DNA of 64,000 nt. Source: Cristatella mucedo (Eukaryota > Bryozoa > Phylactolaemata > Cristatellidae). Where the stretch lies: positions 7,933,001 through 7,997,000 of the forward strand of contig WPIO01000010.1 in assembly GCA_009760855.2 (NCBI GenBank), given 5' to 3'. Position 1 is the stretch's first letter; every line of letters begins with the position of its first letter. The position numbers were made by a program, and so were the translations under genes. The notes below the pieces were generated by a model. That model was not told the DNA's origin and made no database searches. It was given only the letters and a program-made list of their open reading frames with translations. Shown one piece after another: positions 23,696-33,995 of the stretch.

Positions 23696-26600
23696 CCGGT
23701 CCAAGGACCGAAGTCATGTCCCTCGGACAAAGTTTGGACCAAGGCCCCGTTTATGATCTTTGCAAATAGCAACAAAAACAGCACTTATGCCGACATAAAT
23801 ACAAGCAGCAATCATCCCCGACTGCCAGATGCAAGTTGCTCCTGCACCACATACATGTGTATCGTACAGTATTAAATGATAGCAGATAAAAAATATAATA
23901 CATTTATATAGCACCACAAGAGAACTTAATCTATATCCAGGTGCTTTACATATGCCATAGAGCTCGAGCCCACAGCCCCGGTCGTTCAAGGCAAGCAACT
24001 AACACCTTACGCATCTGCGAACATGGCGAGTGATGGAGATCAAGGAACGATCAATCGAACGTGTGCACTAGGTGAAGTGCCTAGAAAGTGATTTAATAAT
24101 AATAATGACACTAACAATAATAATAATAATAATAAGGACATTTTGTATAGCACCCTAAAGGAACACAATCTTTTTTTAAGGAATTTTACACAGTTGTCTT
24201 GGGTTGCTATACAAATGCAGCATCATTATTATTGCTTGAATGTAATGTATCTCCGTCTGTAACTCCACAAAGTCATAAAGACCACGTGGGTGTTACGCAG
24301 GAGAGAGTTTTGTATAGCGCACTCACAGCCTAAGCGGCTTTCGGTACGCATTCGGTACCCAACAGACCTCGTCTCACGAAACAAAGAGAAAGTGGGAAGC
24401 ATAGCAGAGTCAGGAGAGCAGTTGAGGTATTTGTAGCATAGAAGTAGCAGCTCAGGACCGCTGAAAAGGGTGTGCCATAGTCGGCAGTAGGAGAGTAGTT
24501 GTCCTTGCGTAAGAATTGTGGAAGCAAGTTCCACAGTCTTCCACAGTCACACCTGCAGAGCTAAAGCTTCTGCTGCCAACGGTCTTTAAGCAGAGGAATG
24601 GGACAGCTAATTTATTGTTCATACAGGACCTGAGGGCACGAACAGGCTGAAACTGATGCAGCAGTTCAGCTAGGTACGAAGGAGCCAAGCCGTGGCGGGC
24701 ATTGTGGGTCAGCGTAAGAACTTTGCTCTGTATCCTTTGCTCAACCGGCAACCATCCTATCTCTTTCAGCAAAGGAGACACGTGCTCAAACCACTGTTTG
24801 AAAAAGACTGGGAGGGCACCTAACAAGGCAGTAATTTAAAAGACTCGGAACAAAGATAGAGAAGGCCTACTGCACACACCTAGAGAACAGGTTCTTAATC
24901 ATATGTCAGAGCCACAGAAAGCGATAATTGGTCAACAGAAAGAGGCAATCACAATCAAGTATTGGAAGTGTGGATGGCATAAGACAGCTGTTGCTACCTC
25001 AGCTGCAGCATCTTTTGAGGGCACTTGTGTAGCAAGCAGTGCACTCCCGGTCAATCGAAAGCAGACCGTGAATCGACATAACTGGCATAACAGAATAACC
25101 AGCATATCTAGTGCCGTTGTTGAACAGTCAATAAGGGTGCTCACGAAACTGCACTTGGTCACAGACCGGTGCAATCTGCGTTTATGGTAAAGCGCTTACA
25201 GTAAATGAGGCCACACAATTCACCTGCTCTCTTAAACTAGCAACCGAATGGACAAACGCCAGCTTGGTTCAGCTGCTGTCGCATGATCACTTTAATAGTG
25301 GCAGCAGCTGTTCACACATAAGCTGAAGCAGACTCTTGGGACTACAGCCAGATCTCATTCTGACTCGGTCAGTTGAGCCATTTGTGCAAAGGCAGAAACA
25401 TATTAATATGTACAAGATGCTGAGCCAATAGGTTGCCTGTAAGGCTCGAGTGACAATTCCTTTGAAGCGATCTACTTGCGTATCCAATCGTAACATTTTT
25501 ATTGGTCGGACTCGTAAGTGCAGCACGTCTGCATCCACAGAATGTGGTGCTGGTAAACTCAGGCTTCGAGCACAGGATACTATCTATATGCACGTGAAGG
25601 GGACTACGAGGCTCCAACCAACTGAGCTCGCAGTGCAGCACGCTTCAACCAGCCTGTGCCGGTTAATCCGGCCATAAACACGCTCACTTTTCTGCAGACA
25701 GCCAAACATAGCAGGCTTGTTAGCAAACACTTCCGATGAAATAGAAAACCGGCACGCAGTGCCCACAAAGAGCCACTCTCAGCACCGCATCGACGCATGC
25801 TCACGTGACTTGCCCCAAACAGCCTTTGCTCAGCTACCTTATCAAGCCACGTGCTTGCCGTGACAGCAAACGTGTACGTTCGGTTAAAGCAGAAGAACCG
25901 GCACGGCTTTGCGACGGCCGAGTCGTGCACCACGATCTCCAAAACTGTGGGATCTATCACAAAGGCCGAAACGTCATTGTCGTGGCAGACCTTCAGGAAC
26001 TTTTTGACGGCGCCCTGCTAACGCAGGCAGCAACGCGCCAACGCACTGCTGTAATGCAGGGGGCAAACGAAACAACGCCGAGCACACACGACGCCGCCAC
26101 CTCGCAAAAAGGATGCATGCAGGCAAAAAGGCTCTCTTGCATTAATCAGGATGACCAATAGCAGGAGCGAGTGGCTACCCGTGAAAGACATGCAGCCTGC
26201 TGCTGCTGCTGCGCGCCACTCACGTAGGCCGCCGACTCAGCTCGGGCTTTCCTGAACGGATTGTGCGGCTGCAAAGATAGCAAGAGCTTAACGCGGACAG
26301 GCGGCTAAAGGCATAGGGCAGCTGAGAGCGTGTGCCTTGCTGTCTATCGACCCAGCAGCCGCAGCAGTAGCTCCACCCTCGGCGAGGGATTCACTCCGGC
26401 GTTCGACACAACAGCTTGCCACACGGCTCTCAAGGGCTGGTGCATTACTCGGAGTTTCAACCGAGGCTCAGTCTAGCCCTACTCCAGATCTCGTCTTTAA
26501 GGCAAAAACAGCAGTAGCATCAAGGAATTTCAAAAATTATGCATTGCCCATACGTGCTTCGAGCGAATTTTACGACTGCAATTGCACTTCATGCACTTTT

Positions 26601-27615
26601 GCATTGCAATGCTGATACCACACACAATAAATGAGGTCACGACGGCCGGCTCCAAGCGCCGCCCCACCCCCTCCTACCCACAGCTGACCTTACACCCATT
26701 CTAACAGTGCTGCTCGTGGTCTTCTCAAACAATTTTCATGCTAGCTGATCCACGACCAAAATAATGCCAGAGTGATAATGCCGGCCCACCAAATATGAAC
26801 GGTGCTGTGCTCTGGCTACCAAATACCACCGAACATATATTTAAATTTAAATCCTAGCTGATTAAACAGCCTCTCTTTGTATAGAGACAGAAGAGCCTTT
26901 ACGGCTATCACCACCACTTGCAGTGGCGATAAAGGATCGCCCACAACAGGAATCGAACCCACGACCTCGGGACCGAGGTCGTGCAAGCAACCGCATTACC
27001 TAGTGTGCCTGGAAGCATTTGGATCAGAGAAGGCTTCTGGTCTAGGGGAAAAGCTAATCATATAAGTACTTAAGGTTGTCTCTCGAGCATTGCTCTTCAA
27101 ACAACGGGTACTGTGTGCCGCTGCTGCGATGTATCTGGGACTCAAGAGGGGAGAGCTGTTGCTAGTCGCATGCTTGTCTAGTAGACCAAATTTAAAAGCT
27201 AAGTGAAAAGCCAAATACAAAGGAAAAGTGTATAATTTTAAAACCAACCGACTATTTAAGCCAAAGCAAAACAATTTTTCTGCTCATTCAAGCCGTGATG
27301 TCAAAACCTCATATCAACTAATCATAATTTGGAATGTCCATATATCCAGTCAACAGAATTCATTGCTGATTTGCTAACAGGTGCTGACCCATGGGAAGAG
27401 AGCATGCAAAAATGGCAAAATGTACTCTTTTAGTAGATACAACTACATACTACTGAAAAAGACCGAGAATGGGAAGCAACCAAAATAACCGAGCTTCACT
27501 AGCAACGGATGAGAGCTGGAGAAGGAGGGAGAGAGAAAGAGAGAAGGAAAGGAAGAGAATACAGAGAATAGAACATATATTTGTGCATGCACATGCACAT
27601 CAATAGGGCATACAG

Positions 27616-27648
<33 letters not shown>

Positions 27649-30600
27649 CATTTGACATAGTGCCCTCAGAGAACTCAATCACTCTCTAGGCACTTTACAT
27701 TTGTTGCAAAGAAAGCACGATCGAATGGCTAGAGGTAGTATGCTGAATAAACAACACGAATAACATGGTTAGGGGTGACATGCACAGGGTCAGCATGCAA
27801 GTGTGGTTAGCGGCATAATGCAACAGTGTCGACACGCATGAGCACATAAAAGAAGAATCGCAGGGACCCACTAAATGCCGTCATAAATAGGTGCATTTTA
27901 ATTTCTTTTTAAATGTGCTCAAGTCAGGGGATGTCGTGACGCAAGTCGGGAGTGAGTTCCAGGCTTTGGGAGCATACGAACTAAATGCACAGTCTCCAAA
28001 GGATTTGAGGTTTGTACAGAGGTAAACAGTAAGTTTCCGAAACCCGGGTGGTACACTGCTTGGCCTGGTGGGGGGAGTAGGTTTGCCCATAACTAGTTAC
28101 ACACACACACACTCACATACACACAGATATATACATTAAGATATATATACATATACAGTCGTCCCTCACCACTTTGCGCTTCGACTTTCGCGGCTTAACT
28201 CTACAAGTTGATCAAGATGGTGAAAATGATACAGCGCAGGCTCGGTTGTCCGAGTCAATTACACACCCATGCATCACAATTAAAACTAAAATTACTGTGC
28301 GTAAGGGCTGTTGGTCTATGTATTCGAGCACCCCCACAACAAATCCTTCAATGTCAGGTGCAGCCTCATTGAGAGCAGTAACCTTGCTCTTCTATGCCGT
28401 GCAGTGCACCTCTTCATCATCTACGAACAAATTGCATTATTTTCCTAATTTATTGGTTATGTGTACAAAACTGTGTATAATTAAATGTACATTAACAATG
28501 ACATTTTAACGTCTAATACGCCTTATTATCCCCTACTTTGTCTAATATATTGGGTAATATAGGTGTAATGGTGACTAAAAGGGTGTTATTTCATGCCCAG
28601 AGGACTTTAGTAATGTTAAAACCAAATTAGAGGGTTGTGAACAGGTTTTCTAAGCCCGAGCTATGAAAGTACTCGATTTATAAATAAAGAATCGTACTTC
28701 ATGGAAGTTCACCTATCGCGGTAGACTTTGGAACCGATTAACTGCAATAAACGAGGGACGACTGTATATACATTAAGAAAGAACTAAAAGATTTACCGAC
28801 ACTAGGGCAGCTCACTAGCTAGGTCAGAGGACACTCAGACCCCCCCAAAGCCAAGTAGGAGCTTTCCATAATTTTTCATGGATGTATATATAGGCTAGTT
28901 TTATTATATTGATTTACAGACCAATCGAACATCGAGATTTAGTCCAACTGCAGAGGCTTAATGGCATTTTTGACAGCTTGGTAATACCAAGTTACAGCAA
29001 CGCGCACAACTTACAGCAGGCTGAATTAGTCACCTTGCTGCTGCTACAGGATCTTTGCCGGATTTCGGTAGAACAGCCAACTTGGTTACATATTTCTCAG
29101 CTTCTAGATATAATGAGGGCCAGACTCCCTCCAAACAGATCCTCATGGAGCACCTTTCCATACACCTAAGGATCACTGGGAAAGTGCTAAACTGGGTCAT
29201 CTAGGGAGTCCTTCAAGTATGAGGTAACTTAGGGTCTGGTCTTACTCCCTCTTCTTTTCACTTTCTATACTCTCCCCATCGCCAATGTTATCACCAAACA
29301 AAATCTTGCATTTAATTTCTATGCCGATAACACAGCTCTACCTATTCTTCAACCCTTCCAAGCCATTCTCCTCACCCGACTCACTTAATTCCCTTACTGC
29401 CTGCATCAACCACAGTCGTGTTTGAATGGCACTCACTTCCAGGAGATTCATCCGACCTAATAGTTGCAGGCAAACCTTGTGTCACCCGAAGGTTAGAAGA
29501 CCTCATCCTCAAGATTAGAAAATGGCTGACTGGGAACAGTGGCTGACAGTCCAGCCAGCCAACTTTAGACAGTGGGAGGATAGCCATGCACGGGAGTTCT
29601 TTAGCTTAGCAGGCACCTGTACGCAGTCAAGCACTCTGCATGGTTTATAAACAAACTCAGTGGCTGATCTCTTCGAAAGTTGAATATAGCCCCACTATTC
29701 GTAGCATCGCATGGCTGCATTGAGGACAGGCAGGTCCGAAAATAAATTATGACTGCTGTTCAAAAGCAAAGTGAAAAGCGAATAACTAAATAAAAACGAA
29801 GCATGTAAAAAATCAAAATGCATGGTGCTCGGCCAAGCCGGGCGCTCTTAATCCTCTTACTTTCGGCCATGGTGCCCTACGGGACTGCTATTTGGCCGAC
29901 ATGAGGAGCTACCAGCAGTGAGGGACTGCCAAAGGATAACAGAGCTCCAACTGGGTGGGATTCTGTATCCGGGAGAGGCTAGTCTTATGCTAAAGACACC
30001 TCTCCTGCAGCCTCCTAAAATAGTTGTGCTCATAAACATAAGTGATTTCAAATGAATCCGTGGATAAATCTGCCGCATAAACACAAGTAGCCGACATTAG
30101 GCTTTCGTCATGCCCTTTGTGTAATATTTGTAGTAATACTACTATGGTACAGCTTTGAAATGTGCCACACCAAAAACAAGGCAGATTATTTACCAATCGA
30201 GTTGTGGAATAGTGATGAGTTGGCTTTTGATCGGCTCTATATTTAATTATGTAGGTACACACCGTGCAGATTATCTCACAGTGGAAGAGGAAAATGAAGA
30301 ACCTGGCCGACACAGCCAGTCTTAGCGATGGTCTGTCGGTCGTGGGTAGTTGGGGTTGAGCTGCTATATGCTTATATATATATATATATATGGTTCTTAA
30401 TTTTTGAGTCGCCGAGATTTTTCTCAGTAAATGCTTATTATCGAATAAAAACATCTCTTAGTTATGAAGATAAAAATAAGTTTAGTTAGCATGCAAGCTC
30501 CAATGGGGATTTGGAGCAGACCATTCTACAGAAACTGTTCTGCTTAATAAGTTTATAATGACCTTTTGAGTCTGAATGCTCAGAGTAGGGCCTCTCTGCT

Positions 30601-32361
30601 AGTTCTCTTATATAATAATAATAATAATAATGCACTTGATAAAGCGCCCTCAGAGAACCCAATCTTTTTCTAGGCGCTTCACATTTGCTGCAAAAGGAAA
30701 TGCAATTGAATGGTAAGTAAAATCATGCTTGAAAAACAAACAAATTGAATAATATGGTTAAGGGTGACATGCACAGGGTCAGCATGCAAATGTGGTTAGT
30801 GGCAGCATGCACATGAACTGGCATCGTCATTGCGAATAATAATAACAATAATTATGATAATAATAATAGTAATAATAATGAAACATTTGTATGGTAACCT
30901 AAGATACTAAATCTCTTTCTATACACTTTGCATATACTGCAAAAAGAGGATGTCGATTGGTTGCTGCTAACATGCATACTTTCCTTCGCCTTTTCTAAGC
31001 CTTGCTCTGCATCTGGAATCCCCTAATTGCCTTGTAGGCTGCATATCGATTTCAAAATTCTCAGTGTGGCTTGCTGGTCACTTCACTTGCTTGCATCAGC
31101 CTACCACCGTCCTTGCTCCCACCGAGTTCTCTCGCCTTATATGCTCATTGACTTTCTGTCAATCCACCATTCCGTTCACTAAATTGATTTCTTTTGTTGA
31201 TTGGGCCTTCAGTTCGCATGCACCAAGAAAGTCTGATGAAACTCACTTCCGGCAGGTTGCAGCTAAAGTCTGCTCTGCCCAGCTTTCCCTGAGCATCAGT
31301 AAACTCGTCTTTTTGCTCCAGTATGCTTAGCATGCTTACACATGCATGATTCAGTGCATGTTACTTACCAGGGGTCCAACTAACCGATGGACCTCGAGTG
31401 TCTTCCTGTGAGCTCTTGGCATGCCGGTTTAAGCATGGTACTTGCACGTTTTGCAAACTTTTCACAGCATGATAGTTTCATGTGATTAACCTTTGTTGAA
31501 GCAGTTGTAAAGTGCCAGGACATAGATTTGGTTCTCTTATGGTGCTATAAAACTAATTACTATCGCTGGTTCTTAATAATTATTATTCATATTTCATAAT
31601 CAAATCACTTTTATCAGTAGTAAACATTAAAATGAAGGAACATCCATGCCCATCTCAGCTACCAATACCATCAACAACAGTCAATAGGGACGGTTGGGTT
31701 TAAGCACAATGTGGGGAAGTAGAATGAAGTACACAGCGCAAATCAGACAGCACACATGCAATTCATTTTTCGATATTCTCAACACAATTTACAGGGCAGG
31801 ACTGCAGGATGTAGTGGCAGCCAAATTTGAACCGAGGCCTTTTTGTAGGTACAATTAAAACTGTAGTGAGACTTGATTTTTAAGCAAACTTGAATAACCA
31901 TCTACACACAAGGGAAGCGCAAAGAGGACAACACAAACAAATCGCAGCAGCACTGAAATCACAAGCTAATTCATATGCTAATCAGGGTGTTACTTAGCAG
32001 CAGACCTAGTTGGCCACATTGCTAATATGTATAGCACAAGCAGCAGCAGGCAGCCAGAGCTGCCTAAGTACAAACACAAGACTGGAGCGGGGCTATGAAG
32101 AGCAGGCGAAACTACCACCAAGATATCTTCTTGTGCCATGGGCTATCAAGTAGGCAGCAGCACCATCGATAGCTGGGCATGCGCTGCTCACACGAGCAAG
32201 TAGGCGACCATGTTGGCAAGAGTTTGGCTAATATGGTAACAGGGTTCATAGCTCACCCGATTGGGCAGTCTCCACATCAGGTACAACTGAAGCGATATAG
32301 ACACCGCAGTCATAATGGCTACAGCAATGCAGGCATACCGCAGTCTCTTGCTTTTAAACAT
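16737..32361 (-). CDS. FKTN: Fukutin (ribitol-5-phosphate transferase), complete, eight coding exons
   Basis: Fukutin is a Golgi type II membrane enzyme that adds ribitol-5-phosphate from CDP-ribitol to the core M3 glycan of alpha-dystroglycan. The coding exons on the minus strand are 32361-32257, 26268-26224, 26014-25838, 22280-22012, 21432-21173, 21065-20932, 18712-18588 and 17016-16737 (TGA). All have GT-AG borders and matching phases. The joined frame is 464 codons plus stop, against about 461 in vertebrates. Exon 1 gives a short basic N-terminus (MFKSKRLR) and one membrane anchor. Exon 3 holds [20 protein letters not shown]. Exon 4 holds [13 protein letters not shown]. Exons 5 and 6 give [15 protein letters not shown] and [15 protein letters not shown], whose DVD is the LicD-type nucleotidyltransferase metal site. 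Exon 7 gives [19 protein letters not shown] and exon 8 [20 protein letters not shown] and [11 protein letters not shown]. Exon 2 has only 15 codons and rests on splice sites and phase. Confidence 0.96.
17445..17600 (-). mobile_element. Diverged tRNA-derived SINE in FKTN intron 7
   Basis: A minus-strand copy keeps the core end GGGCTGCTAAATCGGC, a B-box-like GGGTTCCAATC and a head with AGTGCTTGCACTTCATGAC. It is much more diverged than the 26858 copy. Confidence 0.6.
18158..18197. repeat. Perfect 17-bp inverted repeat with 6-nt loop
   Basis: TCCAGTAAGTTCACCAC at 18158-18174 is exactly complementary to 18181-18197 around the loop TTTATA. It lies in FKTN intron 7, just before a SINE-like copy. 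Confidence 0.9.
18275..18465 (+). mobile_element. SINE-like copy, diverged subfamily
   Basis: GCCCAGTGGTAAGGTGCTTG resembles the A-box side of the SINE head, CACGAGCCCGGTCA its anticodon side, and GGCAGTTAAATCAACTGCT its 3' end. The core is altered. Lies inside FKTN intron 7 in antisense orientation to the gene. Confidence 0.5.
20695..20792 (-). mobile_element. LINE-type 3' tail joined to a SINE
   Basis: Read on the minus strand this is GCATATGCAAAGTGCTTAGA, ATATTGAGTTAAC, GTGCTATACAACTATTATT. That is the LINE 3' terminus with its ATT tail. It directly follows the 3' end of the SINE copy at 20793-20925. Confidence 0.75.
20793..20925 (-). mobile_element. tRNA-derived SINE abutting FKTN exon 6
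   Basis: The core words GCAAGTAGTGGTGATAAGG, CTCTTCTGCTGCTATACAAA and GAGGCTGTTAAATCAGCTA identify the family. The tRNA head is degraded. Its 5' end lies within about 10 bp of the FKTN exon 6 donor at 20931-20930, so intron 6 is almost entirely repeat at that end. Confidence 0.7.
23655..23693. repeat. (CA)n microsatellite in FKTN intron 3
   Basis: About 19 uninterrupted CA units. Confidence 0.95.
23895..24015 (-). mobile_element. tRNA head fused to LINE 3' tail (SINE variant without core)
   Basis: On the minus strand a SINE-type head (GATGCGTAAGGTGTTAGTTG, then GAACGACCGGGGC and the B-box-like GGGCTCGAGCTC) is followed within a few bases by GCATATGTAAAGCACCTGGA. After it come TTAAGTTCTC and GTGCTATATAAATGTATTAT, the LINE 3' terminus. 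The usual SINE core is missing. Confidence 0.65.
24063..24820 (-). mobile_element. Non-LTR retrotransposon fragment of a second subfamily
   Basis: Minus-strand frames between 24330 and 24800 read [31 protein letters not shown] and a broken [20 protein letters not shown] end. This is the same C-terminal architecture as the main LINE but distinctly diverged. AAT-rich tails lie at 24092-24135. It sits in FKTN intron 3. Confidence 0.75.
26858..27010 (-). mobile_element. tRNA-derived SINE, well preserved
   Basis: A minus-strand copy in FKTN intron 1. The head has GGTAATGCGGTTGCTTGCAC and ACGACCTCGGTCCCGAGGTC, the B box is GGTTCGATTCC, and the core has GCCACTGCAAGTGGTGGTG and AGCCGTAAAGGCTCTTCTG. 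It ends GGCTGTTTAATCAGCTAGG. This is the cleanest copy for building a consensus. Confidence 0.85.
27617..28095 (-). mobile_element. LINE 3' end
   Basis: Minus-strand RT C-terminal blocks [20 protein letters not shown] and [19 protein letters not shown] at 27881-28090 are followed by the 3' UTR and an (ATT)n tail at 27617-27649. Confidence 0.88.
28157..28766. mobile_element. Tigger-like (Tc1/mariner superfamily) short nonautonomous element with intact termini
   Basis: The left end CAGTCGTCCCTC (28157-28168) and the right end GAGGGACGACTG (28754-28765) are exact inverted repeats. Inside the right terminus are words typical of Tigger ends such as TATCGCGGTAGACTTTGGAA. TA dinucleotides flank both sides, as expected for TA target duplication. 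The roughly 600-bp interior encodes no recognisable transposase, so mobility would need an enzyme in trans. Located in FKTN intron 1. Confidence 0.8.
28909..29360 (+). pseudogene. Non-LTR reverse transcriptase remnant including the active-site region
   Basis: At 29160-29350, broken plus frames give [11 protein letters not shown], then [17 protein letters not shown] and [10 protein letters not shown]. That corresponds to the GVPQGS...LFTLY...FADDTQLY segment of a LINE reverse transcriptase, with the YADD aspartate replaced by N. The upstream frame 28909-29169 ([20 protein letters not shown]) fits the preceding RT region. Stops and frameshifts make it inactive. Confidence 0.7.
30612..30955 (-). 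mobile_element. Two LINE 3' ends in series
   Basis: An (ATT)n tail at 30614-30632 caps a minus-strand 3' UTR that reaches about 30830. A second AAT-rich tract at 30835-30885 then precedes another GCATATGCAAAGTG-type terminus to about 30955. Confidence 0.75.
31000..31570 (+). mobile_element. Strongly diverged LINE 3' end
   Basis: Plus-strand remnants of the RT end ([10 protein letters not shown]-like text near 31045) and the 3' terminus near 31505-31570 (GTAAAGTGCCAGGACATAGA, TTGGTTCTC, GTGCTATAAAACTAATTACT) are visible, with no intact frame. Confidence 0.5.
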
Positions 32362-33995
32362 CTCAGCAACAATGAAACTGCAAAGATATAAAATTTTGCA
32401 TATGCGGTGCATACACTATCCAAGAATAGATAGCAAATAGAAAACGTTACTGCTTACTCGCGCAATTCCCAACAGGCTGAAGTTAATAACTCCAGCATGA
32501 AAACTAACAAACAGCAGCTGGAATACGTTTGCAATTGGCTAGCTCTTGCACGAGCACCATAAGTACTTTCATCATTGCTGAAAGCCAGTCCACAAGACAG
32601 CCGGAATACAACGATGCAATTGAAATGACGACAATATTTGCAACTGCATCGTCTGCCATGACAAGCACAATACATCCGAGTCACGATTAGCATGCCCTCT
32701 TTCTAGTGTCATGGCGCTTTAGCAAGTCTCACAGGTTTCATTTAGCTGTTAAAATGCATCTGCTACTAGTTACTCAAAGCTGTTCCAGTATGAATATACT
32801 CGATCGTTTTTCGATGACAATAGGCAAAAGTACACAGCTAGCAGAAACGATTCTCAACGTCAATAAACGTCCGATAACTTTTGATATGACGAATACCCGC
32901 CTCCACAAGCACGTGTGAAAGGTATGCTTTAAGGTAGGTCAGTGCAGCACAGCACTGAAACAAGCATAAAAAGCATATGCGCTCGAAAGCTCTGCCTACG
33001 GCGCACAATAGGGGCAATTAGAGACGCAGAAGCCTGAAAACTCGTTTCAAACGCTATCTCAAGGCGAGATTGTGCACGTCGCAAGCTGTGGTTCACTCGA
33101 TATGAATCCCATCCGCTTTCGCATCACGATCACGCACTTCTAAGGAACTCTTGCGGCTGCATAATAAATTCCAGTCGGCTGAACTAGCTACCGACTGGTG
33201 ACATTATATTCGTCGGCCAACGCACAATCTTCTTGCAGACTACAGCAAAAGCGCGGTGCAGTACCAAATTGCGAATGTTTAGCTTCGTGGTGGATCAATG
33301 AATGAGAAACCACGCATGCAGCATAAATCAATCATCCTGCCGAGCCAGAGTATCAAGATATCTCCGAGGAAGAGTATCAAGATATCTCCGAGGAATTGGT
33401 TTCGCTAGTCTAGGCCACCTCGAATACCCCGCCACGGACTCGGGCATACAGCGATACAGCGAAGCCGTTACAACTCAGGTCCGGAAGTGAGGGCCGGTTA
33501 GGCTGGGATGGTCGTCCGTGACGGGGGGGGGATACTTATACTAGAGGCGGATGTCGCCAGCGGATTTGCTAGCTGCTTTGGTGCGTGAAAATGTGCCCAT
33601 CATTTCTCAGATCTACCGTAGAAGTAGCAAAACCATCAACCACCGCTCCTAGCAAAGCAGTCTTAAGGAAGTTTATGTTATTCCACTTTGCGGTTGCTGT
33701 CAACGAAAGCAAGAATTTGCTCAATATCAACGATGTGCTGATGCGGCTCGCCATAATTCTTTAGTGAGGATTTTCGAGCTTCTCAAATTACCAGCTTGGC
33801 TCCTTGTGCGTAACAAAAATCTGCGGGCAAAGTCAATAGTCAGCAGTCGCAACCGCGCTAGTATCTTCCGCTGCTCTTAGCTGAGCCCTTGGCGGCTGGA
33901 CCACATTTACCCATTTTAAGTCCGCGTTCGGCGTTTATTTTCCAGGCCCAAACATCCGGATACAGCGATTCACATTATTCTTGTTTTGTGTCAGC
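32362..33995. promoter_or_regulatory. Shared 5' region of divergent FKTN and GTPBP6
   Basis: The start codons of FKTN (32361, minus) and GTPBP6 (33996, plus) are 1.6 kb apart and head to head. No coding exon was seen between them. A 24-bp direct duplication (AGAGTATCAAGATATCTCCG unit) lies at about 33346-33394, and a run of nine G at 33521-33529. A TTATTTTCCAG acceptor-like string at about 33935-33945 could end a 5' UTR intron of GTPBP6. Promoter function is inferred from layout. Confidence 0.45.
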
